A stretch of DNA of 64,000 bases from Aptenodytes patagonicus (GCF_965638725.1 NC_134970.1:3787001-3851000), one strand, 5' to 3'. Positions 48,900 to 61,195 are shown, numbered from the stretch's first letter. A program made the numbers and translations. Notes: generated from the letters alone by a model not told the origin.

Positions 48900-50000
48900 C
48901 AAACTACGCCACGTAGGCGCAGAACAGAGCTGTCTTATCTCACAACCACCCACATGAAAGGAGGAACTTTTCAGCATACAGCCATGTCAGAGCTGCAGGG
49001 AAGGCAGGGAAAGCAAAGCCTTGCCAGGCAGGTAGAACATGTGTGCTGGGGAAAGGTGCCTTGCTATGGATTTTGCGTCTAGCTTGGGGTTTTCCTAGAA
49101 GCTGAGGAGCAGTCAGGTGGGGATTTGACTTAAGCCTATCTTAAAGACTGGTTGTAAACTGTCCAAATTTCCAAATATGTGCACATATATATAATCTACT
49201 CTGAGTAACATGCCACTTTAAGCGTGCTCTGATCCAGGGCTGTTTTGTCCCCCCTTTTCCAGGCACTTGAAAGCCCCCAGACTGAAGCTGGAGGTATGGA
49301 GTGGTTCTGCTTTGCTACTCTAGTTCTCTTTCTCCACAAACACAGCCTTTTTGAACCCCCAAAAGTGTCCCAGTTCAGGTGCTGCCTCAGGACATGAAAC
49401 TGCTAAGTTTTGTGGAAGGCAAATGATCATTTCCATTTCAAAAAGCACAGCGATACAGCTGCATTAGAGAAGTTGGAATGGGGGAGTGCTGTCGGAGAAG
49501 AAAATCTAAATATAACTCTGGAAAAGCATTCCACTCAAATTAATTATCAGCAGTGAAATTTTTAAAAGAGAAGGGAAAATATTGTGCTGAGCTGAGAAAA
49601 AGAGGGAGGTCTGCCAGTCCTGGAGTGTGTTTATCCTGGGTATTGTTTAAGCTCTTAGTACTAAATTACTGACAGAGCCCAGCTGCTCCTGAATCTCAGC
49701 CCTCCTCTCTGCTCAGGCCAATAGACTTTGCTTTAGTCTGCACCCAAAAAAGGACTGCATTTCCCTTCCCGGCCATGCCTGACGTGGCCTGCTCTGCAGA
49801 CGTCAGCAGGATCAGCTCCCCAGCAGGAAGCTGGCAAGAGCTTCTTAAAAACATGTGACGTAGGAGACAGCCACACAGCACGGTTAAACCCTCCGCACAG
49901 AGGGCAGAGCCGAGTGGGGATGTGGAGCAGAGCCACGCTTCCAAAGAAGGAAAGCCCGCCTGCTGCTTCCCTTGGTAACAAAAGCACGGTAACAGCCTCT

Positions 50001-51471
50001 GGAGCCTGCTGTGTCGCTGCCAGGAGTGCCAGCGGTTGTGGTATTGTGGTGGGCACCGGCAGATTTTAAAGTTTTTATAGAGATTGGCGTGACAATGAAG
50101 GGCTCCTGGTGAGAAGCACATTTAGGGTGCCTGGATGCTTGAAAGGGTGACTGCATCCAGCCTGTAAGTTGGGAGGGAGGGAAGAGAGGCAGAGAGAGCA
50201 TCTCGGGTGTGCGCAGAGAGGTGGCTGTGTCCCAGCTACGGATGGGACAAGGGTGTGTTCATTTCCCTGCAGGTAAAATAAAGGGTCAGCAAATTGAAGG
50301 GAAGCCCCTTCACCCCCCCCCCCTCACCGTGTCTGATCAATGAGGAGAAATGACTGCTGTTTCAAGAGACTATTACACAGATGCTTCTGCTCCCACTTCC
50401 TCCTCTACCCCCAAACAACCCTGGCAGCCTTTCAAGGCTCTCTCTGCCCTAGATCAGCCCCAGGAGAGTCCCCATACTGAAAGACATGAATACAAGATTA
50501 AACTCGGGACAGTGCCCTTACTCCAACTTCCCCACTCCCACGCCCCACTGAACAGGCTAGCCAGCATGCAAGCGCTGAGCAGAAATGTATTCACACGCTA
50601 GAAACCTAGTGCTTCCTTCCCTGCAGCATGACCCTGAGTGAAGTAATTAATTGGTAGTTTCTTTGATGAATTTCACTTTTACTGCTTTCAAGTTAGCCAC
50701 AGTCCTCAGCCTACCTGGGTTTTCTCTCATGTCTGCAATATTCAGAATTATTTGCTGAATCTGCTCTGAGTGACACCAGCCAGCAGAGACTGGGGCTTGT
50801 GAAATTCAGTCTGTCTTTAGATACGACCGGGCAGACAGCAGGCTGCAGTAGGTGTTTCAGTTCCTGAAGTACAACTCCTACGTTGTAAGCAAAAGTCGAA
50901 AGCATACCGAGCTGGAAGCAACCTACCCTGACGAAGCAGCTGGTCTCCTGTCCCCAGGACACACAGATTCTCCCACAACCTGCTGACAGCAACACTACAA
51001 ACCACACCAGATCTCTGCTGCTCAGCACCACATTCCAAACAGCAGAGCACCCGCACAAAGTGGGCAGCTTTGCACTGCAAAGCTAGCAGATCAGCCGCAT
51101 CCCCTTGCAATTGAAGCTCAAGCTCCGAGCAGTTGAGATAATCAGGCTGACAGCCTACACCATCAGAGGGAAAAAATTATTAATACAAATGTATGATTGG
51201 AGAGATTTTGACCGGCCTGCACTGGGGACAGGAGCCTCCTGTGGCCGTTAGCTAACAGAAGTAGGTGCTTTTTCAAGGGTGCTGGTATAGGCCTGTGTGT
51301 TTAGTACACCAGTATCTTGGACCCCATGTGGAAGAGGAGGAGGTGGAGAGCTGATCATCTCTCCCTCCCAAGCTAGCTCCAACTAACTTTATACAAGCAG
51401 CAACTTGCCAGCCAGCATGGAAGTACCCATGCTGCTGGTTCGGACCCAGGCTTAAGACCACAACGTGCATG
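50001..51471. other. Intergenic region before the CpG-rich patch
   Basis: AT-rich to neutral sequence with no supportable gene and no recognised interspersed repeat. A short C10 run lies near 50315. Confidence 0.5.
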
Positions 51472-51595
51472 CCCTCGATGTGTACACCCTCGACGTGTAC
51501 ACCCTCAATGTGTGTACACCCTCGATGTGTGTACACCCTCGATCTTCATACCCTCGATGCGCACGCCCTGGCTGTGCCTGCCCTCGATTTTGCGT
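51472..51595. repeat. 15/17-bp minisatellite with TCGA core
   Basis: Eight consecutive units of the form CCCTCGATGTGTACA or CCCTCGATGTGTGTACA. The last units drift to CCCTCGATGCGCACG, CCCTGGCTGTGCCTG and CCCTCGATTTTGCGT. The array gains CpGs as it approaches the CpG-rich patch that follows. Confidence 0.88.
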
Positions 51596-51609
51596 CAGGC
51601 CAGCTGGCA

Positions 51610-51800
51610 GCAAGGATCAGTTTGCAGAGCGCGGATCCGATTGCAGGCGCGGCGGGGCCGCCCGGCGGGGGCTGCCCGGGGGCGGCGGGGCCGGGCGCGC
51701 CCCCCCGTGGCTCCGCGCCGGAATTACCGGGAAGGGGCCAGCACTGTGCTTGTGTCACCGAGGTCCCTCTGGTCCCCCGAGGCCCCTCTGGTCCCCCGAG
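51610..51800. promoter_or_regulatory. Isolated CpG-rich patch (orphan CpG island candidate)
   Basis: A compact G+C-rich segment packed with CpGs, for example GCGCGGCGGGGCCGCCCGGC, stands alone in AT-rich intergenic DNA more than 16 kb from BTG2 and 7 kb from the chitinase start. No gene is recognised on either side. It may be the promoter of an unrecognised transcript or a distal element. Its short length (about 120 dense bases) is below classic island thresholds. Confidence 0.4.
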
Positions 51801-54800
51801 CCTTGTCACAGCTCAGAAGCTTTCTGTCCTGGTTGCTTGTGCTTTGCCTTGGCGCTGAGGGAGCAGAGGAGTCACCGTCTCCCTTTTTGTGGCCCCTTAA
51901 ACTCTTTACGCCCTTAAAAGCAATTATCTGCCAACCCTCACCCCGGATCTTCAGATACGCTTAAAAAGTTGTCAATGCCCTGGCTTCATTCCTGAGACTC
52001 CTTAGTTTTCACAAAGGTTTTTGGCAAGACTTAACCCCTCTGTTCGCACTAATTGCTGTTGAGGGAATGGGATGTACTGGCAAAGGATCTTGTTCTCTGT
52101 GCTGCCCCAGAGATGGAAACCTTGAACGGGAAAAAGGACGGAGGCGCTCTGCGAGATAAAACCCCATCCTAGCAAGATTTTGAAATAAAACTGTTCTTTC
52201 AAAACAAGGACAGTAACTGATGAAGCATGGGGACAAAGATAATGTCTCTGCCTAAAATTAAGGACATGTTTCACCCTGTTCAGGAAAGCTGAACGGGGGG
52301 GTCAGACTGACTTCTGAGTTATTTTAAGCATTTGAGGTTAAAGGGCATCTCGAGCCTCTGTTTAAGTAGTGAATGTTTTATTTAAAGGCTATTTGGTTGC
52401 TAGAACTTCTAGGGCCCAAAATGCTATTGAATTAGTTTAAAAGCCTTTATCATGCTAATGTAGCAAGAACGTTCATGGATGTAAGCGAGAGGAGCATATA
52501 TCCTTTTGGGGGAGTGTGACAGTCCACATACATTTTTAGACCCATCTATTTTTCTCATTCAATTACAGCGTGGCAGTTAGAGGCATGGGGTTAGCTACTC
52601 CCCTGCACGCAGACACCCGCCTGGGTTGTCTCAGCAACAGTTGCTTCAATACTCTCTTGTTATGTCCTGTAAATGTTTAATGGGAAGCTTATCTCTCTTA
52701 CCTATACAGATGGCTCAGGTTATTGAGCTTGTGAACAAGGATTAATTGGAAATGGCTAACCAGAAAAAGAGCTTAGTAAGTAATTAGATGAGCTGGGATC
52801 CTGTTGTGGGGGCAGAGCCTCCTCTGAAGGGTTCAGAGGAAAAAGGACAAGCCCAAAAGGATGTTCCCGTAGCCCTGCTGTAAGTTACTGGTAACGACTA
52901 GACCTCATGAAGACTGGAAGCCAGTGATGGCTGCGGCGTTCAGTGATGGATTAGCACCCAATACTCTCAGCTAGTCTCAGCTCGCAATCCAGGGCATCTG
53001 GTTCTTTCCTCACTGATAATGGGGATTGTCAGGGTGAGATGGGTGGGGAAAACAGGTCATGTTACATGGAGCAGCCTGATTGAACCTGCCACTTTGAATC
53101 CTGACTGTAAGAAGTTCCAAGATCTGCATGCTTTGTGCTGATATTTTTCTAAATAATAGATTATAATAGTTTAGGCTGCAATATGCATTATCAATCTTAA
53201 GTGGATTTTTGAAGATTATATGCTTTAATAAATCCAATTTTTAAGAGATCAGACTATAAAAAAATTTCATGTAACATAAGGTGCATAAAAATAGAGAAAG
53301 AAAAATCCAGAGCAGCTGAAACAAAGCATTCTTCGTGTGATATTTCCTTAGCTACAATAACACCCATGTGCATGTTCATTCATGCATATATAACCTTTTT
53401 GCAGTACGTTTTGCCCACCTGCACACACCTGCATTAGGGCACAGATATTTATGTGCAAGCGAGCAATTTGTGAATCTGTATCATACGCACACGTGCCCCC
53501 TTTCGAAGGCCTGTTCTCACTTGCTGATAGACCAGGAAATTATTCTTGGGACTAACACTTGGATACAAGGCTAGGTGGAAGGATCTGCAGCCCATTCCTA
53601 GGTGAAGAGAGCACCCTGTTCACTGGAGTTCACCACCACCACAGAGAGCTGGTGAACTCATTGCCCCAATCCTGATCACCAGGGAATGTTAGTAGGATGC
53701 CTGCAATGCAGAGTCAAGGTTTATTTGAGGAACAGGATGGTCAGAAATCAGGTTTGAGTGTTTCACAACATCAGAGAAGCTTGAGATTTGTTTACAGCGC
53801 CTAATTATAGCAGTTTAGTGCCAACAGAGAATAAGGAAAGATGAAAGATGTGCTGTAAGGAAAGAATATGCAATGGGCAATTGCAGTACTGCATCAAATT
53901 GCTCATGAAAAGAACTCTTCTAAGTCCTTATAAAATATACCTGGGGACAAAAGGTGAATAAACGATGACACTGTAGAAGTAGCTGGGGAAATGGCTGCAG
54001 CATTTCGTAATCAGAGTGAGTCAGAGATTATATTCCTGGGAATGTACATGCAGAAGGCAAGAATTTCCCCCGGGGGGCAGGGAATGGTTGGTATCTGAAA
54101 ATCAGCAGTTCTTTAGTTCCACTCAATGAGCTGTGGAGAGAAGGGAAGTCAAATGCCAGAGGAAGATGGCGTGAAGCAGAACAGATCCAGCCTTTGTAAC
54201 AAGGAGTTAGTACTGGGGAAAGCAGGCTTAAAACCAGAGACCTTTAACCAAATGAACTGGTGTCGTAAGAATCAAAGAGATATGAGTCTCTCCTGGCTGT
54301 CCTATATAGGCAAAGTGCCCTGAACGCCTGTCTGCACAAAGTCCCTGCCCAAGACCTACATGGTGTGATTACTTTTTGGAGGAAGGAATCTGAAGAGCTT
54401 TAAAGCTCCTGATTTCTTGCCGTGAATCTGAACAAGAACAGATGCCAGACATTTCCTGCGCATCACGTGCTCCTGGATAGACCATGTTACATTGCAGGTA
54501 GCGGTGCTGGCTCTTCAGCCTGGGCTTCCCACAGAATGGTTCTCATGGCAGCACCAACATGAGTCTTTCAGCTGCACCAAACGATCTGTTTAGAAGAACA
54601 GAAAGGGATTCGGACCAGGACAGCTCCCAAATCATTCTCAAAGCTCTCAGTCAGGCAGCTGAGCAGATGCCAGACCCATAGGCGTTCCAGCTATCTCCTC
54701 TTTGCACAGATACTATTACACCAGGCACCACCAGCTCTGTGTGCTGCACAGTGAAGGACACGTCCAGGGAATACGTGACTTGGAGGTAGGAGAGATCCTT

Positions 54801-56266
54801 TTTCAGGACTCCATTTACAGGCATCGGATTATAGTGGCAGTAACTTAAGCAAGTGTATACATACGCAACTGGATGTGGAGCCAGGTTTTCACATGTTTGG
54901 CCACTGACACTGTGGCCATATTTTCTTAATTCTTTGTCAGACTCCTGAAGAGAGTGGGACAGTTTTCCAAGAAGGTCAGCAGCCCCCAAATAGAGCTCAG
55001 CTATTAAAAGCTGTTAAGCCATTGAGAGACCAGCAATATCACCAAAGCTCTTGATAGGAGACCCAGATAGGCCTCTTTAAACATGCTCCATGCATCTCTA
55101 ATCAAGTTGCAGCTTGCAGAGTCTATTCCTTCCCCTGCCTCCAGCTCAACTCCAACCTCAGGATATGCAGAACATTAAAGCTGAGGCAAAGGTGTTCCCA
55201 GTCACTCCCTTAGATCCAGGATGACCAGACTCCTGATACCTTTCACCCTGCTTTTGAAAGAAAGAAACTCCACCATTCCTCTCTCTAAAGCAGAAACCAA
55301 AGGAAGAGGAGGAGAACAGGTTATCTCCTAACACCTCCCAGACTGAGCATTGGAAGAAACATAACTCAAAGCAGTAGTCGGTGATTCGTTGATATTCCTC
55401 CCTTAGATTTTAAGCCAAGTCAAGCAGGGAAACTTTTGCCAAGATGGCATGGTAAAAGCTAAGAAATAAAAATGCCATTTAGTCAAGCTGTCCTGATCAT
55501 GGCACAAAATCTCTCTCGCTTTTAGCAAAGTGAAAATAAAGGGTTACTTCTGGCTGCAGGCATTTATGTACAAAGTGGTTGTTGATTTTGTTCTGCTTGC
55601 TTTTTGCTGCTCCCAAAGGTTTGATATTTGACACAGCACAGTTTAGGCAGTGCTGTGGTATAGGCCATTGACATGTGCTGGCATCAGAAGTACATTCTCT
55701 TTTTACAGGCCCCGGAGCATGAGCTGAACTCCAAAAGGATCAAGCATTGGGCAGGAGTCTGAAGCTGCTTACTATGTCCAGGATGGAGATGGCTACATTT
55801 AGATGTAGTTTGCCAGGAAGGAGTAGATAAGATTGCTCTGATCTTCATGATAAAATGCTTATCAAGTATATAGAGCTTTGAGCAAAACCAGGCAGTTGTT
55901 AGGAGAACCTGCTGAACTGCTGTCAGGATGTACATTTATCATTGGAGTGAATAATCTGGTGTGACTGCTTTGTCTCATGTTTTGCCAGTGTGAAACCAGG
56001 GTTTGCTCTACAGCAAAAAAGTGCCCAATAGAAAGGAAAGGTTTCGAAACCATCAGAGGTGGTTCGAAATCTCCTTTTCTTAGCAGATTAATAAGGGACA
56101 TATGCCAAGGCCACACACAATTCAGGCCTGCTTCACCCAAAGCCACTTGAATAAAACTAGGCATATTGCAGAAACTGCACACACTAACATAGACCCAGGG
56201 AAATTAAGTTTTTATCTTTAAACTGACTACTCAAGCCCATTTTCCCCTGCAATAAATACTTACTAT
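51801..56266. other. Intergenic region between CpG-rich patch and solo LTR
   Basis: AT-rich DNA. No gene is supportable. A minus-strand open frame of 112 codons at 54989-54651 is the longest but has no recognised domain. The stretch 52540-52800 is AT-rich with several homeodomain-type motifs and may be a conserved noncoding element. I recognised no further interspersed repeats. Confidence 0.5.
52540..52800. other. Candidate conserved noncoding element
   Basis: AT-rich block with motifs such as GTCTCAGCAACAG, TAAATGTTTAATGGG and AGGATTAATTGGAAATGG, and no sustained open frame. Flagged by motif density only. Confidence 0.2.
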
Positions 56267-56271
56267 GCTGG

Positions 56272-56848
56272 TATCCTGGTTTCAGCTGGGATAGAGTTAA
56301 TTTTCCTCCTAGTAGCTGGTACAGTGCTGTGTTTTGGATTTAGTATGAAAATAATGTTGATAACGCACCGATGTTTTAGTTGTTGCTAAGCAGTGCTTAC
56401 ACTAGTCAAGGACTTTTCAGCTTCCCATGCTCTACCGACTGAGCAGGCTGGAGGTGCACAAGAAGCTGGGAGGGGGCACAGCCAGGACAGCTGACCCCAA
56501 CTGGCCAAAGGGACATGCCACACCATGGGACGTCATGCTCAGTACATAAACTGGGGGGAGTTGGCCAGGGGGCAGTGACTGCTGCTCAGGAACTGGCTGG
56601 GTGTTGGTCGGTGGGTGGTGAGCAATTGCATTGTGCATCACTTATTTTGTATATTCTATTATTATCATTACTATTACTATTACTATTATTATTATTTTCC
56701 CTTCCTTTTCTGTCCTATTAAACTGTCTTTATCTCAACCCACGAATTTTACTTTTTTTTCCCCGATTCTCTCCCCCATCCCACTGGGAGAGGGGGAGTGA
56801 GTGAACGGCTGTGTGGTGTTTAGCTGCCTGCCGGGTTAAACCACAACA
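56272..56848 (+). mobile_element. Solo LTR of an avian endogenous retrovirus (ERVL-like)
   Basis: A 577-bp element I recognise as a widespread bird LTR from its start (TCCTGGTTTCAGCTGGGATA), middle and end (GGGTTAAACCACAACA). A 5-bp target-site duplication, GCTGG, flanks it at 56267-56271 and 56849-56853; five bases fits ERVL-type integration. The expected 5' TG has decayed to TA, while the 3' CA is kept. A TATA-like TACATAAA lies near 56541, a TAT/TTA triplet repeat at about 56653-56696 and an ATTAAA polyA-type signal at about 56717. No internal viral genes are present, so the provirus was removed by LTR-LTR recombination. Family naming is from memory. Confidence 0.85.
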
Positions 56849-56853
56849 GCTGG

Positions 56854-58870
56854 TAAGAAAAGGTGGAAGAGACAGAAGGTGAGCCTACATTCTTTGTCAG
56901 AGATACAAGCAAGTGACTTAAACATTTGAGATAGCCAAAACACATAGATTTATCAGTACCCTGCCAAGGCACTGGGATGCTCTTTTATAGGGGATGTGGT
57001 TCCTGGGCATATCAACAAAATGACTAATATCTTAATAGGCATCCTGACATGTTGCAAGGTTAGGCTAGTTTTTGGACAGCTGTCTTTAATAGCTCCTCTT
57101 TCACTCTAAGATAGTCATGTCTTATGTAGGTTATACAGCTCTGGAGAAATGAACTGAACAAAGTTTAGCCTTTTTCCTGGTTATTTTTCTGTAGCAAGAA
57201 CGAAGCATTCCATTTCTATTTGAAAGTGCAAAAAATGTCCTGTTAATCTCAGATCTCTATTTGTGATTAAACAAAGAGGAGCAGCAACTAAGCTTTCTGG
57301 CCTGCAAGCACATGTCTTCTTGAAATGTTATCAGAAGACTGCTAAAAAGCACTCCATCTATACGGTTGGGAAGAGCAAGCAACATTGACACCTACTGTTG
57401 GATATTTTAATTGCTGATAGTACCCAGCCACTGACTACAAGATTCTTGTAAAACAGGAGGAAGATGCTCTCCTTAGTTAAGACTACATGCTAATACTTTT
57501 ATTTTGCTTTTATTTTGCCTCCTGCAGTGCTTTCAAGGTGCCCTTAATTGCAAATTGAGAAGCTGGATGTGCAGGGAAACCTCTTCCTTTAACTCAATTT
57601 CTTCCTTCGTTTAATTCATGGAATTAGATGATGCTTTGGGAGTGAGAGGTTTTTATGAGACTAGCTGACAAAAATGAAAGAGCTGAAAACTAACGCTGCT
57701 AGTATCAGACAAGGCTGTACTGTTGCTAAGTGAGAGAGAGCATGCTGATTTCTCAGGAGATTCAGCCCTTCTAGCTCATAAGGAAATGAGGTTCCCATAC
57801 AGATCTCTCAGAGCGTATCAGAAAGCACTACCTAGCCAAGTGTAGAGCATGGGTTTGAAAGAAAGAGTTTATCACATTTTACCATAGTGCCAGATCATAT
57901 TTAACACCCTTAAAGTGCTTCACACTAAAAAGTTAATCATCGTGATTTCCTTCACGCACAGCTGTTTTTTTCCAGCCCATTAAAGAGAATTTAAGCATAG
58001 GATGAAATAATTCTCCCAAGAGGTGAAGGAAAAATTTAGCAAGCTGGCAGAAAGAGCTTACCTCTATGTCTTCCCTCCAAACATTACCCTTTTCCTCCTC
58101 AGAACCTTTCAGCAACACAGAGGTCTCTCAGTTCAGGAAACAGTTGACAAAGAAGAGGAGGGAGTAAGTGCGGGAGGAAATGCAACCCGCATGATCCTCT
58201 GTCCCTGGGGTCTCTCTCGTAGAGCTTGACCTCCAAAAAATAGTGCTTTTCCCTGAAGAAAATTATCTTGGCAAGTGGGAGAACGACTCGGCAGAAGCTG
58301 ACTTGGTTTTCCTTTACTGATGGGACACCAGGAAACCCTCTCCGCTTCCCTGAAGTGACAACAAGCTCAGATGGTGTGGGCAAGCAACAGCTCAGATCAC
58401 AAAGCCCCCTGGATCCTGACAGACAGTTTGCCTACAGCAAGTGAGCCCAGTTCCTGTGTCCTCCGAAAAGCCCATTGCTGTGAGCCTAAGCCCTACTCAC
58501 TCCTGCCTCGCTGACTGCCCCAGCCAAGGAGACAAACCCCTTGTAAACCACCTTTGGTTTGGCAGTGCCTACCACCTCCGGGCAGACACAATGACAGCAC
58601 AAGGTGAACGCTTCAGCCATCTATCACTGTGTAATCGCCAGTGTTGACACAAAGCCTGTCGCTGTTAACAAAATTTCTAAGAAGAAAAGCCATCTAATGT
58701 TGTTCTTCAACTACTCTTGCAGCACCACGCCATGGCACAGCCTGATAATAGTGGTGTCTCCAGCTGGAGTGTTAAGGCCCACTGTACTGGTATAATTTTT
58801 TGTGATAGTGATCTTTACCAAGTTTCATAATATTTGTGCATGTTTGTTGATACAAGACTTGCATGAAATG
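56854..58870. other. Intergenic region upstream of the chitinase
   Basis: AT-rich sequence without a recognisable gene or repeat. It would include the distal promoter of the chitinase. Open frames stay below 95 codons. Confidence 0.5.
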
Positions 58871-58879
58871 AGAGAAGCA

Positions 58880-58887
58880 TATATAAG
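58880..58887 (+). promoter_or_regulatory. TATA box of the chitinase locus
   Basis: TATATAAG lies 38 bases before the presumed start codon, so transcription would begin near 58910 with a 5' UTR of about a dozen bases. Short TATA-driven leaders are usual for strongly expressed secretory-gland and stomach enzymes. The box is intact although the gene behind it is broken. Confidence 0.55.
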
Positions 58888-58949
58888 CAAGAAACAGACT
58901 GCATGCAATTCCTCCAATGCAAAGATGGCCAAGCTCATTTTGCTCACCT

Positions 58950-60456
58950 TTAAGTCCTGCTTCATAACTTCATCCTCCGCCTTTATGATGAGTATTTGTG
59001 GATGTTTCGCTATATTGGGTGGTTATACAAGAGATTTTTGGGAGTTAAAGATGTTTCACTCTCCTGTCAAAAGAAAAGATATAGCAATTACTTTCAGGAG
59101 GCATAGTTATATTTTTCAGTACTACTCGTGGATATTTTATGCTTTAAAAATTGATAGAATTTGTTGCTAACTGAAATTGAAAAGTGCTTTATGAACACAA
59201 AACCCACCAAAAAATCAGAATACTGCATTGTGAATTCAATTTCTTTTGTACATTTCTACATTAAATCATTCCACAAATTGTACCCGCTTCCATATGAACA
59301 CTCAACTGACCTATGCTTGAGAAACCAGATTCTTGTGTGTTTTTTCAAGAAAATACAACAATCTCAAGCAAGTTCAGATTAGGCTTTTGACAAAACATGA
59401 CTTCTTTGTCTCAGTCTCCTCTTCCCCCAGAATGAACAGTGACCTTGGGTACAGGTTATATTGGGTTCAGGCCAGTCCTGCACAAGAGCTTTGTATTGCT
59501 CAGCCCAAAGACTAATCCCACACTTTTTTCTTTAAAGGTCTGGTCCTCCTGCTGAACACCCAGATAGGTATGTGCTTTCTACCCCAAAAACAACTCTACC
59601 AAACCCTTCTCAGTTATGGCACATGCAGGCAACTGGAACAGACTTACTAGCTAATTCTTTCACTAGCCATGGGGGAGGAAGGAGGAAGGAGAGGCAGGCA
59701 GGCACAGAGTGATGGTGTCTCTGAAGACAAAAGCTTGATGAAGCATGGCATGCTCAATCTAAAGTGCAAATACGTTGCTTGCTTTCATGCAAGCTTCCTC
59801 TTAGCAGCCCCTTCCTGCTCAGCTTGAATGAAGCATGAGTGCAGTTACTAGCTCGGTCTTTGCAGAAGCTTTCAAAGGCAGGTCAAAGAGGCAGCATAGC
59901 GAACACGCAAAGAGCCTTCCACCTTCCAGACACTTCACCAGAGATCCCTTCTGCCTCTGTTCTTCCTTGCTTGGCAGCAAAGCAGAAAGATTCAGTTTGG
60001 GGAAGAGACCCAGCACTCAGAACCACCCTGATTCATGAGTTTAAGGGTGTAGGAAGATCCTAGACCAACTCATCTACTGAAACAAAGTAGGAAGGAAAGA
60101 AATGCATTATTATCCTTGGAGAGCCAGTTCCCAGAGGGATAACCAGCCCTACCTCACTTCCTCTGAACTCCTTACCCTGCAAGGAAACATTGCCCAATCA
60201 TTTCTGATTAGATCCCCTTTATGTAGTTACTTACTCCTAAGTGCAGCCCAGGGCACCGTTGCCTTTCCTGTGTGACTTGAAGGATGGTTGTAGGAAATAA
60301 CATGGCCCCATGCAGCTAGGTACCAGGCCAGCGTGCATAGAATCAAAGAATCATTTAGGTTGGAAAATACCTTTAAGATCAAGTCCTTCTGCATTTCAGA
60401 GGCATGTCCTCTCTGCTCTTTTATCACCCTACCACATCTCCTCTATTTCTCTGCAG
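58950..60456 (+). other. Chitinase introns 1 and 2
   Basis: AT-rich introns surrounding the 30-base mini-exon 59538-59567, which has clean AAAG and GTATGT borders and encodes LVLLLNTQIG. Apart from the CR1 fragment at 60336-60387 I recognise nothing else inside. Confidence 0.7.
60336..60387 (-). mobile_element. CR1 LINE 3'-end fragment
   Basis: The plus strand reads ATAGAATCAAAGAATCATTT, then AGGTTGGAAAATACCTTTAA and GATCAAGTCC. This is the reverse complement of the CR1 3' end, the dominant LINE of birds and reptiles. Only about 50 bases remain, 70 bases before the acceptor of chitinase exon 3. Confidence 0.85.
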
Positions 60457-61195
60457 GCACTGCCTATGTGCTGTCATGCTACTTCACCAACTGGGCCCAA
60501 TATAGGCCTGGCCTGGGAAGTTTCATGCCAGCCATTGACCCGTGCCTGTGCACTCACCTGCTATAAGCCTTTGCTGGGATGTCCAACAATAAGATCACAA
60601 TTTATGAATGGAACGACGGGGCCCTTTACAAATCCTTCAACGGCTTGAAGAACCAGTATGTACCAAGAGCAAAGGGCATCACTTGTTCTCTCTCTCAGGT
60701 CCTGCCCAGCAGCTGTTCTCTGCACAATGGCAGTGCAATCCACGGTTGAGGGATGCCAAGGAGAAGAGGCAGATAGTGATGGGGAGGGCGGGGCAGGGCA
60801 GGGCAGGCTGCCAGCACCGGTCCTCTGAGGATGGTGACAGCGACTCAGTGTGCTCTGGACTTGCTCTTTGGGTTTCACACCAAGAGATCACGCCCTACAA
60901 AGGCAGCTACACCAGACACTTTCAAGAAAAGCAAGAGCATTGTGCTCTATGTTGGTCTGTTGTGTAACATTAGAAATTGGTAAGACTAAACCATTCCTTG
61001 TAGTGAAATACGTTCCTGTCCCTCCCTTTGCAGGAACAGAAATCTGAAGACTCTGCGCTCTGTCGGAGGATGGAGTTTTGGGACAGACAAGTAAGTTCAA
61101 ACCATCTCCTTCCCATAACAGCACCTTGGAAAGGGAGGGAGAGGGGAGAAGAGGCACCAACCAAACCCCAACTCTGTCCTGCTCTGCTTCCCTAG

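Larger units (their letters stand above)
35400..50000. other. Intergenic region upstream of BTG2, proximal part
   Basis: No gene is supportable. The first 2 kb are still GC-rich, then the sequence becomes AT-richer. It holds MIR relics at 41768-41850, 45370-45505 and 46050-46140, a T19 run at 48881, and AT-rich blocks at about 38870-39620 that look like candidate conserved noncoding elements. Open frames reach at most about 190 codons in the GC-rich first part and 145 in the AT-richer remainder, and none shows a domain or plausible splice partners. In mammals this interval contains only noncoding transcripts as far as I recall. Confidence 0.5.

Noticed and set aside
56515-56800. Open frames inside the solo LTR
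   Set aside because: They lie in the noncoding LTR and reflect the triplet repeat; no viral gene is present.
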